5,253 nucleotides of DNA from Methanobacterium sp. (GTDB lineage Archaea; Methanobacteriota; Methanobacteria; Methanobacteriales; Methanobacteriaceae), in contig JAJRAE010000133.1 of the NCBI GenBank assembly GCA_028682985.1, positions 1-5,253 on the forward strand. Reading direction: 5' to 3'. Each line of letters opens with the position of its first letter. Position 1 is the stretch's first letter. The translations under genes were made by a program, and so were the position numbers. The notes under the pieces were generated by a model, which was not told where the DNA came from, searched no databases, and was given only the letters and a program-made list of their open reading frames with translations. Of this stretch, positions 1 to 5,069 are shown one piece after another.

Positions 1-257
1 TCCCATAGTCTGATATCGTGATTTTTGATTTTATATTCTTTTATTTCATCTATGGAAGTTTTAAGTCGAGTTTCCATACCAATATTATCGATATAAATAT
101 AAGGGATGCTAATAGTCTTTTTATCAGCTTTATCAACAATTATTGCTTTAATTATGGGATAAGAAATTTCTGAAGATACAATGGCATCTTTTAATTTCCC
201 TATTTTCTTACCTGTTCCATCGAAAACCGGTTTTTTAATAATTTCACTAATGTACAT
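1..257 (-). CDS. PRC-barrel domain protein, N-terminal part (possibly MgtE/CBS magnesium-transporter-associated)
   Basis: Partial gene: 85 codons are visible and it runs off the left edge. Reading from the ATG at 257, the protein begins MYISEIIKKPVFDGTGKKIG and continues with KLKDAIVSS, an IPYIYIDNIG strand and a final KNHDIRLW. A leading I-x-x-P-V-x-D-x-x-G-x-x-I-G-x-L-x-D pattern followed by a short all-beta stretch is typical of PRC-barrel domains. In archaea and bacteria such a domain, ending in a D-I-x-L segment, often precedes MgtE-N and CBS domains in magnesium-transporter-related proteins; that assignment is an inference, because the deciding domains lie outside the window. The start is supported by a GGAG at about 267-270, eight bases upstream. 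The frame is open further upstream, but the ribosome site favours this ATG. The gene begins 20 bases after the Lrp-type regulator stops, so the two are probably cotranscribed. Confidence 0.62.
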   Translation of the reverse strand, partial: MYISEIIKKPVFDGTGKKIGKLKDAIVSSEISYPIIKAIIVDKADKKTISIPYIYIDNIGMETRLKTSIDEIKEYKIKNHDIRLW

Positions 258-277
258 GTACTCATCTCCGGAGTTCT

Positions 278-730
278 TTATTTCTTTGGTTCGGTTAGTG
301 GCACCACCCCTTCTTTAACCCTTTCCATAACTATCATTTCAGTTAAGTCTTCAATTCCGTCCACGGAACGTATTTTTGAATTGATTATCTGATTCAATTC
401 ATCTAAACTGTGCGCCCAAACTTTAATTAGGATGTCGTATTCGCCCGATATACTGTAGACTTCAGAAACTTCATTAAGGTTTGATAACTGTTTCTCCACT
501 TCTTTATGTTTTTCTGATTCACTTTGTATGATTATAATCGCTGTTATTTTTAAATCGAGCTTATCAAAATCCAATAGAGTTGTATATTGTTTGATCACAT
601 CTTGTTCAAGCTTTTTCAACCGGTGTGATATGGTTGCATCAGGCACATCTATATCCCGGGACATCTGGGATAGGGTAATCCTAGAGTTTTCAAGCAGTGA
701 ATGAATTATTCGCCAGTCGATTTCATCCAT
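278..730 (-). CDS. Lrp/AsnC family transcriptional regulator
   Basis: A 150-residue DNA-binding regulator of normal length for the Lrp/AsnC (feast/famine) family. Residues 1-48 form the winged helix-turn-helix. It opens with [20 protein letters not shown], and the recognition helix lies around 29-42 ([14 protein letters not shown]). A short linker ([12 protein letters not shown], 49-60) leads to the RAM effector/oligomerisation domain (about 61-137). That domain shows the usual alternation of beta strands and helices and the conserved [10 protein letters not shown] turn at 95-104. The glycine usually found in the wing (D-G-V-I) is absent: here it reads QDVIKQY, a small variant. Family members bind DNA as dimers or octamers, often with an amino acid ligand, and frequently control their own gene and neighbours. 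Which ligand and targets apply here cannot be read from the sequence. A weak GGTG lies 8 bases upstream of the ATG. The downstream PRC-barrel gene follows after 20 bases and is a likely co-transcribed target. Confidence 0.95.
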   Translation of the reverse strand: MDEIDWRIIHSLLENSRITLSQMSRDIDVPDATISHRLKKLEQDVIKQYTTLLDFDKLDLKITAIIIIQSESEKHKEVEKQLSNLNEVSEVYSISGEYDILIKVWAHSLDELNQIINSKIRSVDGIEDLTEMIVMERVKEGVVPLTEPKK

Positions 731-747
731 TTATTATACACCACATC

Positions 748-757
748 TATATACTTT
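748..757 (-). promoter_or_regulatory. Candidate TATA box of the Lrp gene (proximal)
   Basis: On the minus strand the sequence reads AAAGTATATA, 17-26 bases upstream of the ATG at 730. If used, transcription would start close to the ATG, giving a leaderless or nearly leaderless mRNA. A second AT box (CCTATATATTA, about 783-793) lies further upstream and would give a leader of about 30 bases containing the GGTG site at 739-742. Sequence alone does not decide between them. Confidence 0.35.
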
Positions 758-782
758 TAATAAAGATTAGTATATTTCCATC

Positions 783-793
783 TTAATATATAG
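783..793 (-). promoter_or_regulatory. Candidate TATA box of the Lrp gene (distal)
   Basis: The minus strand reads CCTATATATTA here, three bases downstream of the TGGGT-N5-ACCCA palindrome. A start about 25 bases further on would place the weak GGTG ribosome site (739-742) inside a short leader. This promoter and the adjacent palindrome have the layout of an upstream activator or autorepressor site next to a TATA box. Confidence 0.35.
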
Positions 794-796
794 GTA

Positions 797-811
797 TGGG
801 TATTTAACCCA
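797..811. promoter_or_regulatory. 15-bp inverted repeat, candidate operator for the Lrp-type regulator
   Basis: TGGGTATTTAACCCA: perfect 5-bp arms (TGGGT at 797-801, ACCCA at 807-811) around an AT-only pentamer. It is one of few GC-bearing elements in an otherwise AT-rich intergenic region and lies just upstream of the distal TATA box. The 5+5+5 design with an AT centre resembles known archaeal Lrp-family operators, such as the Ptr2 activator site of Methanocaldococcus, though the arm bases differ. Arms this short can arise by chance, so position is the main support. Confidence 0.4.
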
Positions 812-860
812 AAAATTTAATTTTTTTTGGTAAATTACTCAAAATTCAGTTATACAATTG

Positions 861-890
861 GTATTAATAATATCTTATTTGTATTAATAA
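861..890. repeat. Tandem 10-bp direct repeat GTATTAATAA, 20-bp spacing
   Basis: GTATTAATAA occurs at 861-870 and again at 881-890. Each copy contains the 8-bp palindrome TATTAATA, and the centres are exactly 20 bp apart, about two helical turns. The second copy extends into a hairpin-like GTATT-N4-AATAC (881-894). It sits between the stop of pilin-like gene B and the Lrp promoter, so it could be an operator or part of the 3' end of the upstream operon. AT-rich composition makes chance a real possibility. Confidence 0.4.
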
Positions 891-901
891 ATACTAAAAA
901 T
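881..901 (-). terminator. Possible 3' end of the pilin-like operon
   Basis: Right after the TAA of gene B, the minus strand reads ATTTTTAGTATTTATTAATAC: a T5 run plus a weak GTATT/AATAC stem. Archaeal transcription often ends at short T-rich tracts in the non-template strand. A second T5 lies on the same strand at 811-815. This is compatible with termination before the Lrp gene but weak. Confidence 0.25.
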
Positions 902-1933
902 TTATCCCCAAAGTCGGAATATGAAAAAGCAGGGTTGTGGATATAAATATTCCGCTCTTATGTCATCTGAAGGTGTTCCTTTTGGAACACCTACCACATA
1001 TGTTGTAAATGATTTAGAAGAATCAGATGAATACAAAATATGCATCCACAAGACTGTTTCATCATCTTCCCCCATAAGAGCGCTTATTTTATTGTTTATC
1101 ATTAATGGATGTGCTGGAAACTGTTCCTGAATATCTGTTAAATTATCAGGTCCGTCAATCATCCATCTGGCCTGATTATCATTTAAATAAACAGGATCTG
1201 TTATTAAATAAAAATCGGTGGTGTTCAAATCTTTTTTAGTTATTTTGAAGTTTTTACAGACCCATTTTGGGGTATCGTTATGATAATTGAGTCCCTCATG
1301 TATTGATGATCCATCTTGATTGGAGTGGGGACATGAATCTTGCGCAGATGATTCATCTATTCGGACTAAAACCGTGTAATCTCTAAAACTCACCAAAACT
1401 GTCCTATTAACCACAACCACCTCAGCCCCGTTACTAGGGGGTGTATTATTACTCACCACAATGGTTCCCATGGAAGAACTGATTGTGTCAATAGTTAAAG
1501 AGGAATTTACGTTTGGGGGCAATAGATTGATCATGAGCTCATTGTAATGAATTTTAAGCTGATTAATTTTATTATAGCTTAGAATTTTAGTAGAATTCAC
1601 ACTACTGTTACTATCTAATGCTAATCCTGGCTTAATCAGTGCGGTTGTGTTACTTTTATCCCAACCCTGAGGTCCTGGTGTGTTAATTAATATATCTGCT
1701 GCATCAGTAGCTATTCTATCAAGTGACATTCCTGCACTGTAATCAGATATCTTGTTCCCGGCTATTTCCAGTGCATTTGCTGACATTCCCATTATTATGG
1801 TGATTATTATAAGAGCAAATAGGAGGTCTATGGAAAATACCTGGCCTGCGCTGTTATTTTTTAATCTTTTAATATTTTTAAGGAATTTAAGTACTTTATG
1901 CGAGTGGAAAACCATATTTTTGCCTGTGCGCAT
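902..1933 (-). CDS. Pilin-like secreted or membrane-anchored protein (gene B of the pair)
   Basis: Function unknown. The 343-residue protein has a basic N-terminus (K13-K25), then AGQVFSIDLLFALIIITIIMG (29-49). This is a prepilin-like (class III-type) signal: a probable cleavage at G30/Q31 followed directly by one hydrophobic helix. The acidic residue is D36, at +6 rather than the usual +5. Residues 85-105 contain TPGPQGW followed by PGLAL, a T-P-G-x-x-x-W ... G-L-A pattern that I know from archaeal pilin-like extracellular domains. The remainder is predicted extracellular and rich in N-x-S/T sequons (about 10), with cysteines at 201, 226 and 335. It ends in a strand-like FIFRLWG. The start is uncertain: the ATG at 1933 has no ribosome site, while an internal ATG at 1915 (residue 7) has a weak AGG 7 bases upstream; both precede the signal. 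It overlaps the end of gene A by 38 or 20 bases, so translation is probably coupled. Confidence 0.8.
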   Translation of the reverse strand: MRTGKNMVFHSHKVLKFLKNIKRLKNNSAGQVFSIDLLFALIIITIIMGMSANALEIAGNKISDYSAGMSLDRIATDAADILINTPGPQGWDKSNTTALIKPGLALDSNSSVNSTKILSYNKINQLKIHYNELMINLLPPNVNSSLTIDTISSSMGTIVVSNNTPPSNGAEVVVVNRTVLVSFRDYTVLVRIDESSAQDSCPHSNQDGSSIHEGLNYHNDTPKWVCKNFKITKKDLNTTDFYLITDPVYLNDNQARWMIDGPDNLTDIQEQFPAHPLMINNKISALMGEDDETVLWMHILYSSDSSKSFTTYVVGVPKGTPSDDIRAEYLYPQPCFFIFRLWG

Positions 1934-2906
1934 TATCTAAGTATAATATTAGAAGATTTCCGCCTTCTGATAAGTAAATTATCTTTTTCCCAGGGTATGT
2001 TCCGGATCCAGGAGGTGTATCGTTGAATATGACGTGATCAATGGAACTCGGAGCAGTATTGAAGGTTAAATTGGTAGAATTTGAAGAGATATTGGTTAGT
2101 GGTGAAGGGATGATATAGGTTTCCATTCCATAATGGGGGCAGGTACCCTTACCTTCTAGTCTGCAGAGGAAACAGGACCCATCACTGCTTTCGTGGAAGT
2201 ATCCGTTCTCTATGCAGTTTTTTAGAGTTTTAAATTCTTTTCTGCCGTGCATGATATAGGGATCGTAGGGACATTTCTTTATTATCAGGGGGGTTGTTGC
2301 ATTTTCATAGGCTGCTGCATTCTCAACCCCTCTGCTTTCCAGATACTTGGACAAACTGTATCCAAAGGATATTCTACTATTAGCTAGCTGGACTCCCCCA
2401 TAATTATGACATTTGATGAATGGTAGTGGGTTGGGTGTGGGATATTGAGGATCTAATATTGTAATGTCCTGACTAATGTGTTCCTGATGAGTGACATCAT
2501 CTTTCCTTACTTTTATGCTAGAGTTTACCTCTACTGCAAAGGGATCTTCAGAACTACTTACTGATGTGATGTTACATTCCTCTTCTATGCCATTGTTATC
2601 TTTAACCTCCTGGGTGATCTGGTTCATTTTGATCTGCATATTTTCCTTTATTGATTGTCTGCTGTTAGAAAGAGGAATTCCAGTTTTAACTACATTTTCA
2701 GCTTCACTTTTAAAGACCTGTTTTCCAGTAATCTCAATATTTTCCTCTAAATCTTTTGCATCGTTCAATACATAGCTGGATTGTATTACCCGGGAGTTTC
2801 CTTCGATTCCAGTACTGGTCATGTCTACAAATACCATGAAAAGCATTATAGCTGGTAATACCAGTAAAAATGAAACCCCACTCATGACGTATCCCCGGTT
2901 ATCCAT
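1896..2906 (-). CDS. Pilin-like secreted or membrane-anchored protein with cysteine cluster (gene A of the pair)
   Basis: Function unknown. The 336-residue protein begins MDNRGYVMSGVSFLLVLPAI: a very short basic leader ending in RG (residues 4-5) and then one hydrophobic helix (about 9-28). This is the arrangement of archaeal prepilin-type signals cut by a prepilin peptidase. Residues 40-105 look helical and charged, and 106 onward looks beta-rich and extracellular. There are seven cysteines (111, 166, 212, 231, 245, 248, 256). The last five form a compact group with a CFLC pair and a CPHYG motif, suggesting disulfides or a bound metal. Seven N-x-S/T sequons are visible (for example N112, N128, N202, N272, N276, N279, N295). 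The start is fixed by the signal and by a TATA box 22-29 bases upstream, with no ribosome site between, so the mRNA is probably leaderless. Gene B follows with overlap. No ATPase or platform gene of a pilus system is in the window. Confidence 0.82.
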   Translation of the reverse strand: MDNRGYVMSGVSFLLVLPAIMLFMVFVDMTSTGIEGNSRVIQSSYVLNDAKDLEENIEITGKQVFKSEAENVVKTGIPLSNSRQSIKENMQIKMNQITQEVKDNNGIEEECNITSVSSSEDPFAVEVNSSIKVRKDDVTHQEHISQDITILDPQYPTPNPLPFIKCHNYGGVQLANSRISFGYSLSKYLESRGVENAAAYENATTPLIIKKCPYDPYIMHGRKEFKTLKNCIENGYFHESSDGSCFLCRLEGKGTCPHYGMETYIIPSPLTNISSNSTNLTFNTAPSSIDHVIFNDTPPGSGTYPGKKIIYLSEGGNLLILYLDNAHRQKYGFPLA

Positions 2907-2927
2907 ATTAATAGTAATACTTTATAA

Positions 2928-2935
2928 TATATAAA
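2928..2935 (-). promoter_or_regulatory. TATA box of the pilin-like operon (leaderless arrangement)
   Basis: The minus strand reads TTTATATA, a near-consensus archaeal TATA element, 22-29 bases before the ATG at 2906. Archaeal transcription usually starts about 22-27 bases from the TATA centre, which is at or within a few bases of this ATG. There is no purine-rich ribosome site in between (the bases are ACTATTAAT), so a leaderless transcript is the simplest reading. Confidence 0.6.
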
Positions 2936-2969
2936 TAATACTAAATTGTGAAAACCTACCCTAGAGAAT

Positions 2970-2983
2970 GGAAATATTTAAAT
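2970..2983 (+). promoter_or_regulatory. Candidate BRE/TATA promoter for the DUF35-cfbA-thiL operon (distal)
   Basis: GGAAATATTTAAAT has the order of a purine-rich BRE (GAAA) followed by a TATA-like TATTTAAA. Use of it would start transcription near 3005 and leave a leader of about 125 bases before the TTG at 3130. The AT-rich background makes false matches common. Confidence 0.3.
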
Positions 2984-3028
2984 GTTTAACAAGAATATAA
3001 AATTTAAAATAAGTTTTTAAAGAATAAT

Positions 3029-3044
3029 ATTAAGCTAACTTAAT
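3029..3044. repeat. 16-bp inverted repeat in the divergent intergenic region
   Basis: ATTAAGCTAACTTAAT: 6-bp arms (3029-3034 and 3039-3044) around CTAA. It lies six bases upstream of the TATA-like TTTAAATAA at 3051-3059, where an operator could act. AT-rich arms of this length can occur by chance. Confidence 0.3.
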
Positions 3045-3050
3045 TCTATT

Positions 3051-3059
3051 TTTAAATAA
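3051..3059 (+). promoter_or_regulatory. Candidate TATA box for the DUF35-cfbA-thiL operon (proximal)
   Basis: TTTAAATAA would set a transcription start near 3080 and give a leader of about 50 bases that includes the GGAGGT ribosome site at 3117-3122. It competes with the distal candidate at 2970-2983, and I cannot rank them firmly. Confidence 0.3.
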
Positions 3060-3116
3060 TGTGAAACAAAAAATAGAGTAGATTTACAATAAAAAGAATT
3101 TCATTTAGATTTTAAC

Positions 3117-3122
3117 GGAGGT
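3117..3122 (+). promoter_or_regulatory. Strong ribosome binding site that fixes a TTG start
   Basis: GGAGGT, a full match to the anti-Shine-Dalgarno sequence, lies seven bases before TTG at 3130. There is no ATG at a suitable distance, so it identifies TTG as the initiation codon. Confidence 0.88.
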
Positions 3123-3129
3123 CATTATT

Positions 3130-3528
3130 TTGAAAGACATCGTAAGAGGATGGCGTCATATCCCACAAAGATACAACCTCATCGGATCAAAATGCACACA
3201 TTGTGGACAGGTTTATTTCCCAAAACGGGTTATATGCCCAGAATGCAGAAGAAAAGGTAAATTAGAAGATATAAAACTCAGTGGAAAGGGTAAAATCCAC
3301 ACCTACTCCATCATACACACCCCAGCAGAGGAATTCAAAGTTCTCTCCCCCTACGTTGTGGCTATTATTGATCTGGAAGAAGGTGCTAAGATAACCAGCC
3401 AGATCGTGGACTGCGGAAAAGATGATGTTGAAATTGGAGATGAAGTAGAAGTAGTGTTCAGGAAAATCAAAGAGGAAGGCGAAGAAGGAGTGATATCATA
3501 TGGTTACAAATTCAAACTCAAAAAGTAA
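3130..3528 (+). CDS. Zinc-ribbon/OB-fold (DUF35) protein, HMG-CoA synthase/thiolase partner type
   Basis: A 132-residue small protein with two parts. Residues 1-44 hold the line RGWRHIPQRYNLIG and a four-cysteine zinc ribbon, CTHCGQVYFPKRVICPEC (C22, C25, C36, C39). Residues 45-132 form an OB-fold with alternating strands (GKIHTYSIIH, YVVAIIDLEEG, IGDEVEVVFRKI). This is the DUF35 architecture. In methanogens such a protein bridges acetoacetyl-CoA thiolase and HMG-CoA synthase in one complex, channelling acetoacetyl-CoA into the mevalonate pathway, and the I-P-Q-R-Y-x-L-I-G lead-in fits that subgroup. Neither enzyme gene is adjacent here: upstream is a divergent pilin-like gene, downstream cfbA. 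They may lie elsewhere, or this may be a paralogue serving another thiolase-fold enzyme. Translation starts at TTG behind a perfect GGAGGT. The 3' end overlaps cfbA by 29 bases. Confidence 0.9.
   Translation: MKDIVRGWRHIPQRYNLIGSKCTHCGQVYFPKRVICPECRRKGKLEDIKLSGKGKIHTYSIIHTPAEEFKVLSPYVVAIIDLEEGAKITSQIVDCGKDDVEIGDEVEVVFRKIKEEGEEGVISYGYKFKLKK
3487..3494 (+). promoter_or_regulatory. Ribosome binding site of cfbA inside the DUF35 gene
   Basis: GGAGTGAT (3487-3494), within the end of the DUF35 coding sequence, closely matches the GGAGGTGAT complement of archaeal 16S rRNA. Its GGAG ends nine bases before the ATG at 3500. It supports this start and therefore a true 29-base gene overlap. Confidence 0.75.
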
Positions 3529-3976
3529 AATCGGTGTGCTTCTTATAAGTCACGGAAGCCGATTACCCTACGGTGAACATGTAATAAATGAATTAGCAGA
3601 CTTATATAGAGAAAAAACTGATTATAATGTAATAGTTAGTTATATGAACATGTCAGAACCTTCAATACCGGTAGCAATCAATCAGTTGGCTGATGAAGGG
3701 GTAGAAAAAATAATCGCCATACCAGTATTTCTAGCCCACGGAGTGCACACCACACAGGACATACCTAAAATATTAAATATAAACAATGGACTCGACCTAG
3801 AAGAACACAGTCATGGAAGCAGTGAAAATGGACACGGCCATGGACATTCACACAGTCACCAAGATGAAAAAGAAGTTGAAATAAAATTTAAAGGGGAAAT
3901 CATCTATACCGAACCTTTAGGTGCTGATAGAAGAATAGCAGACATAATTGAAGACCGGGTAAATAATGCCCTCTAA
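3500..3976 (+). CDS. cfbA: Sirohydrochlorin nickel/cobalt chelatase, small CbiX type
   Basis: A 158-residue class II chelatase that inserts a divalent metal into sirohydrochlorin in the cytoplasm. In methanogens this enzyme (CfbA, formerly CbiXS) gives Ni-sirohydrochlorin, the first committed intermediate of coenzyme F430, and can also insert cobalt for B12. Signatures are the N-terminal strand KIGVLLISHGSR with catalytic H18, and the second histidine in IPVFLAHGVHTTQDIP (H80, with H83 nearby). The C-terminal EPLGADRRIADII closes the single-domain fold, which works as a homodimer. Between 103 and 120 is a histidine-rich insert (seven His in 18 residues), probably a flexible metal-collecting loop. 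It makes the protein slightly longer than the roughly 130-145 residues usual for the family. The start is supported by the GGAGTGAT site at 3487. The gene overlaps the DUF35 gene by 29 bases and thiL by 11. Confidence 0.93.
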   Translation: MVTNSNSKSKIGVLLISHGSRLPYGEHVINELADLYREKTDYNVIVSYMNMSEPSIPVAINQLADEGVEKIIAIPVFLAHGVHTTQDIPKILNINNGLDLEEHSHGSSENGHGHGHSHSHQDEKEVEIKFKGEIIYTEPLGADRRIADIIEDRVNNAL

Positions 3977-4994
3977 AAAAAAGAATATTACAGAACTTGG
4001 TGAGAAAAAACTAATAAAAAGGCTTCTTAAAAGAAGCCAAACTATTCCTTTTAATCCTACTTTTTTTGATGAAAAATCACTCCAAAGTCTGAGTGACGAT
4101 GCAGCACTTGTTGATCTGGGGGACAGCTATCTGGTGGTAACTACTGATCTACTGCTCAGATCAGCCCATTTCCCCGTAGAAATGAATTACCAACAAATGG
4201 GAGAGAAAATTGTCACCGTAAATGTGAGTGATCTTGCTGCCATGGGAGCAAAACCCCTGGGAATTACAATCGCTCTTGGTCTGCCATCTGACTTATCTAT
4301 CAACCAATTTGACCATATTGTAGAAGGGATAATAATAGCCTGCCAGAAATATGATACACCCCTTATTGGGGGCGATACTAATGAATCTACAGAATTAACC
4401 CTTTCAGGTACCTGTCTGGGTTTGGTTGATAAAGATAAAGTTTTAATGAGAAGCGGTGCTCAGGAAGGAGATGTTATCGCAGTTACCGGGCCTTTAGGTT
4501 TGGCTGCAGCTGGATTTGAAATACTCTTAAATAAATCCTTTTTTAAAAACTGGGATGACTCTCTTAAGGAAAATATTATTAAAAATTCACTGGAACCGGT
4601 AGCCCAGCTGGAGAAAGGATTGAAACTGATTAAATCCCCCGGTGTAACCTCAGCAACAGATATATCTGATGGATTGCTAAGTGAAATAGGAGAAATGATG
4701 GACTCCAGTCCGTCCAAAGTTGGTGTGAAAATATTTGAAGAACTTCTACCTATACCTGAGGAAGTATATCAAGTAGCTGAAAATCTGGATAAAAATGTCT
4801 TAGAACTTGCATTAGCTTATGGTGAAGATTTTGAACTCCTGGTAACCATTGAAAAGGACAAATTTTTAGAATTACAGGACAAAATAGACCTACAAAAAAT
4901 CGGATACATCACCTCATCAGGACAGATCCAAATGGTAAATAAGGAAGGAAAAACAAAAATATTAAGAGAAAAGGGTTATGAGCACTTTAAATAA
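3966..4994 (+). CDS. thiL: Thiamine-monophosphate kinase
   Basis: A 342-residue enzyme that phosphorylates thiamine monophosphate to thiamine diphosphate with ATP, the last step of cofactor synthesis. Its length is normal for ThiL of the PurM/SelD-like ATP-binding superfamily. Visible signatures are ITELGEKKLIKRL near the start, SDDAAL (43-48) and TTDLLL (59-64) for metal/ATP binding, VNVSDLAAMGA (86-96), LIGGDT (133-138), VTGPLG (173-178), SATDISDGL (229-237) and AYGEDFELL (284-292). The usual bacterial LVEGVHF after TTD reads LLRSAHF, a tolerated archaeal variation. The ATG at 3966 lies inside the end of cfbA (11-base overlap), with only a weak GGGT five bases upstream, so translation probably depends on coupling to cfbA. 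The reading frame is intact to TAA. Its presence in the same operon as cfbA suggests constitutive cofactor housekeeping. Confidence 0.97.
   Translation: MPSKKKNITELGEKKLIKRLLKRSQTIPFNPTFFDEKSLQSLSDDAALVDLGDSYLVVTTDLLLRSAHFPVEMNYQQMGEKIVTVNVSDLAAMGAKPLGITIALGLPSDLSINQFDHIVEGIIIACQKYDTPLIGGDTNESTELTLSGTCLGLVDKDKVLMRSGAQEGDVIAVTGPLGLAAAGFEILLNKSFFKNWDDSLKENIIKNSLEPVAQLEKGLKLIKSPGVTSATDISDGLLSEIGEMMDSSPSKVGVKIFEELLPIPEEVYQVAENLDKNVLELALAYGEDFELLVTIEKDKFLELQDKIDLQKIGYITSSGQIQMVNKEGKTKILREKGYEHFK
4021..4038 (+). repeat. Perfect 8-bp inverted repeat inside thiL
   Basis: GGCTTCTTAAAAGAAGCC has perfect 8-bp arms around AA and, as RNA, would form a 7-bp stem with a 4-base loop. It codes for part of RLLKRSQ (19-25) of ThiL. 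A T7 run follows at 4061-4067. About one such repeat is expected by chance in a window this size, so a function is doubtful. Confidence 0.35.
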
Positions 4995-5055
4995 AATCTA
5001 GCATAATCAATAAAGAACCATATTACCAGTTTAAAAAATTCCTATAATTAAAGAT

Positions 5056-5061
5056 GGGGTG
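5056..5061 (+). promoter_or_regulatory. Ribosome site of the radical SAM gene, followed by a T8 spacer
   Basis: GGGGTG (5056-5061) is separated from the ATG at 5070 by exactly eight T residues (5062-5069). The match to the anti-Shine-Dalgarno sequence and the spacing support this start. The T8 tract is also the kind of signal at which archaeal RNA polymerase may pause or terminate. The gap after thiL is 75 bases and has only loose TATA-like stretches (for example TTTAAAAAA at 5031-5039). Confidence 0.65.
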
Positions 5062-5069
5062 TTTTTTTT

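Noticed and set aside
263..265. Alternative ATG at 265 for the PRC-barrel gene
   Set aside because: It is in another frame from the PRC-like protein; the ATG at 257 has correct frame and ribosome-site spacing.
921..1130. Plus-strand open frame of 69 codons opposite the 3' end of pilin-like gene B
   Set aside because: It lies wholly antisense to a well-supported gene, has no ribosome site before its ATG and shows no recognisable domain.
1752..1940. Plus-strand open frame with hydrophobic stretch opposite the signal region of gene B
   Set aside because: Its hydrophobic residues mirror the codons of the transmembrane helix on the other strand; no independent support.
2491..2775. Plus-strand open frame of 94 codons opposite gene A
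   Set aside because: It is the antisense shadow of the charged helical part of gene A, with no ribosome site or promoter.
2968..3000. Ten-codon plus-strand open frame (MEIFKCLTRI) in the divergent region
   Set aside because: It is too short, has no ribosome site and overlaps a likely TATA element.
4460..4717. Minus-strand open frame of 85 codons inside thiL
   Set aside because: It is fully contained in a conserved thiL coding region and lacks any start signal or family resemblance.
4995..5069. Riboswitch or structured RNA before the radical SAM gene
   Set aside because: Only 75 AT-rich bases with no convincing stem; nothing resembles a known riboswitch.
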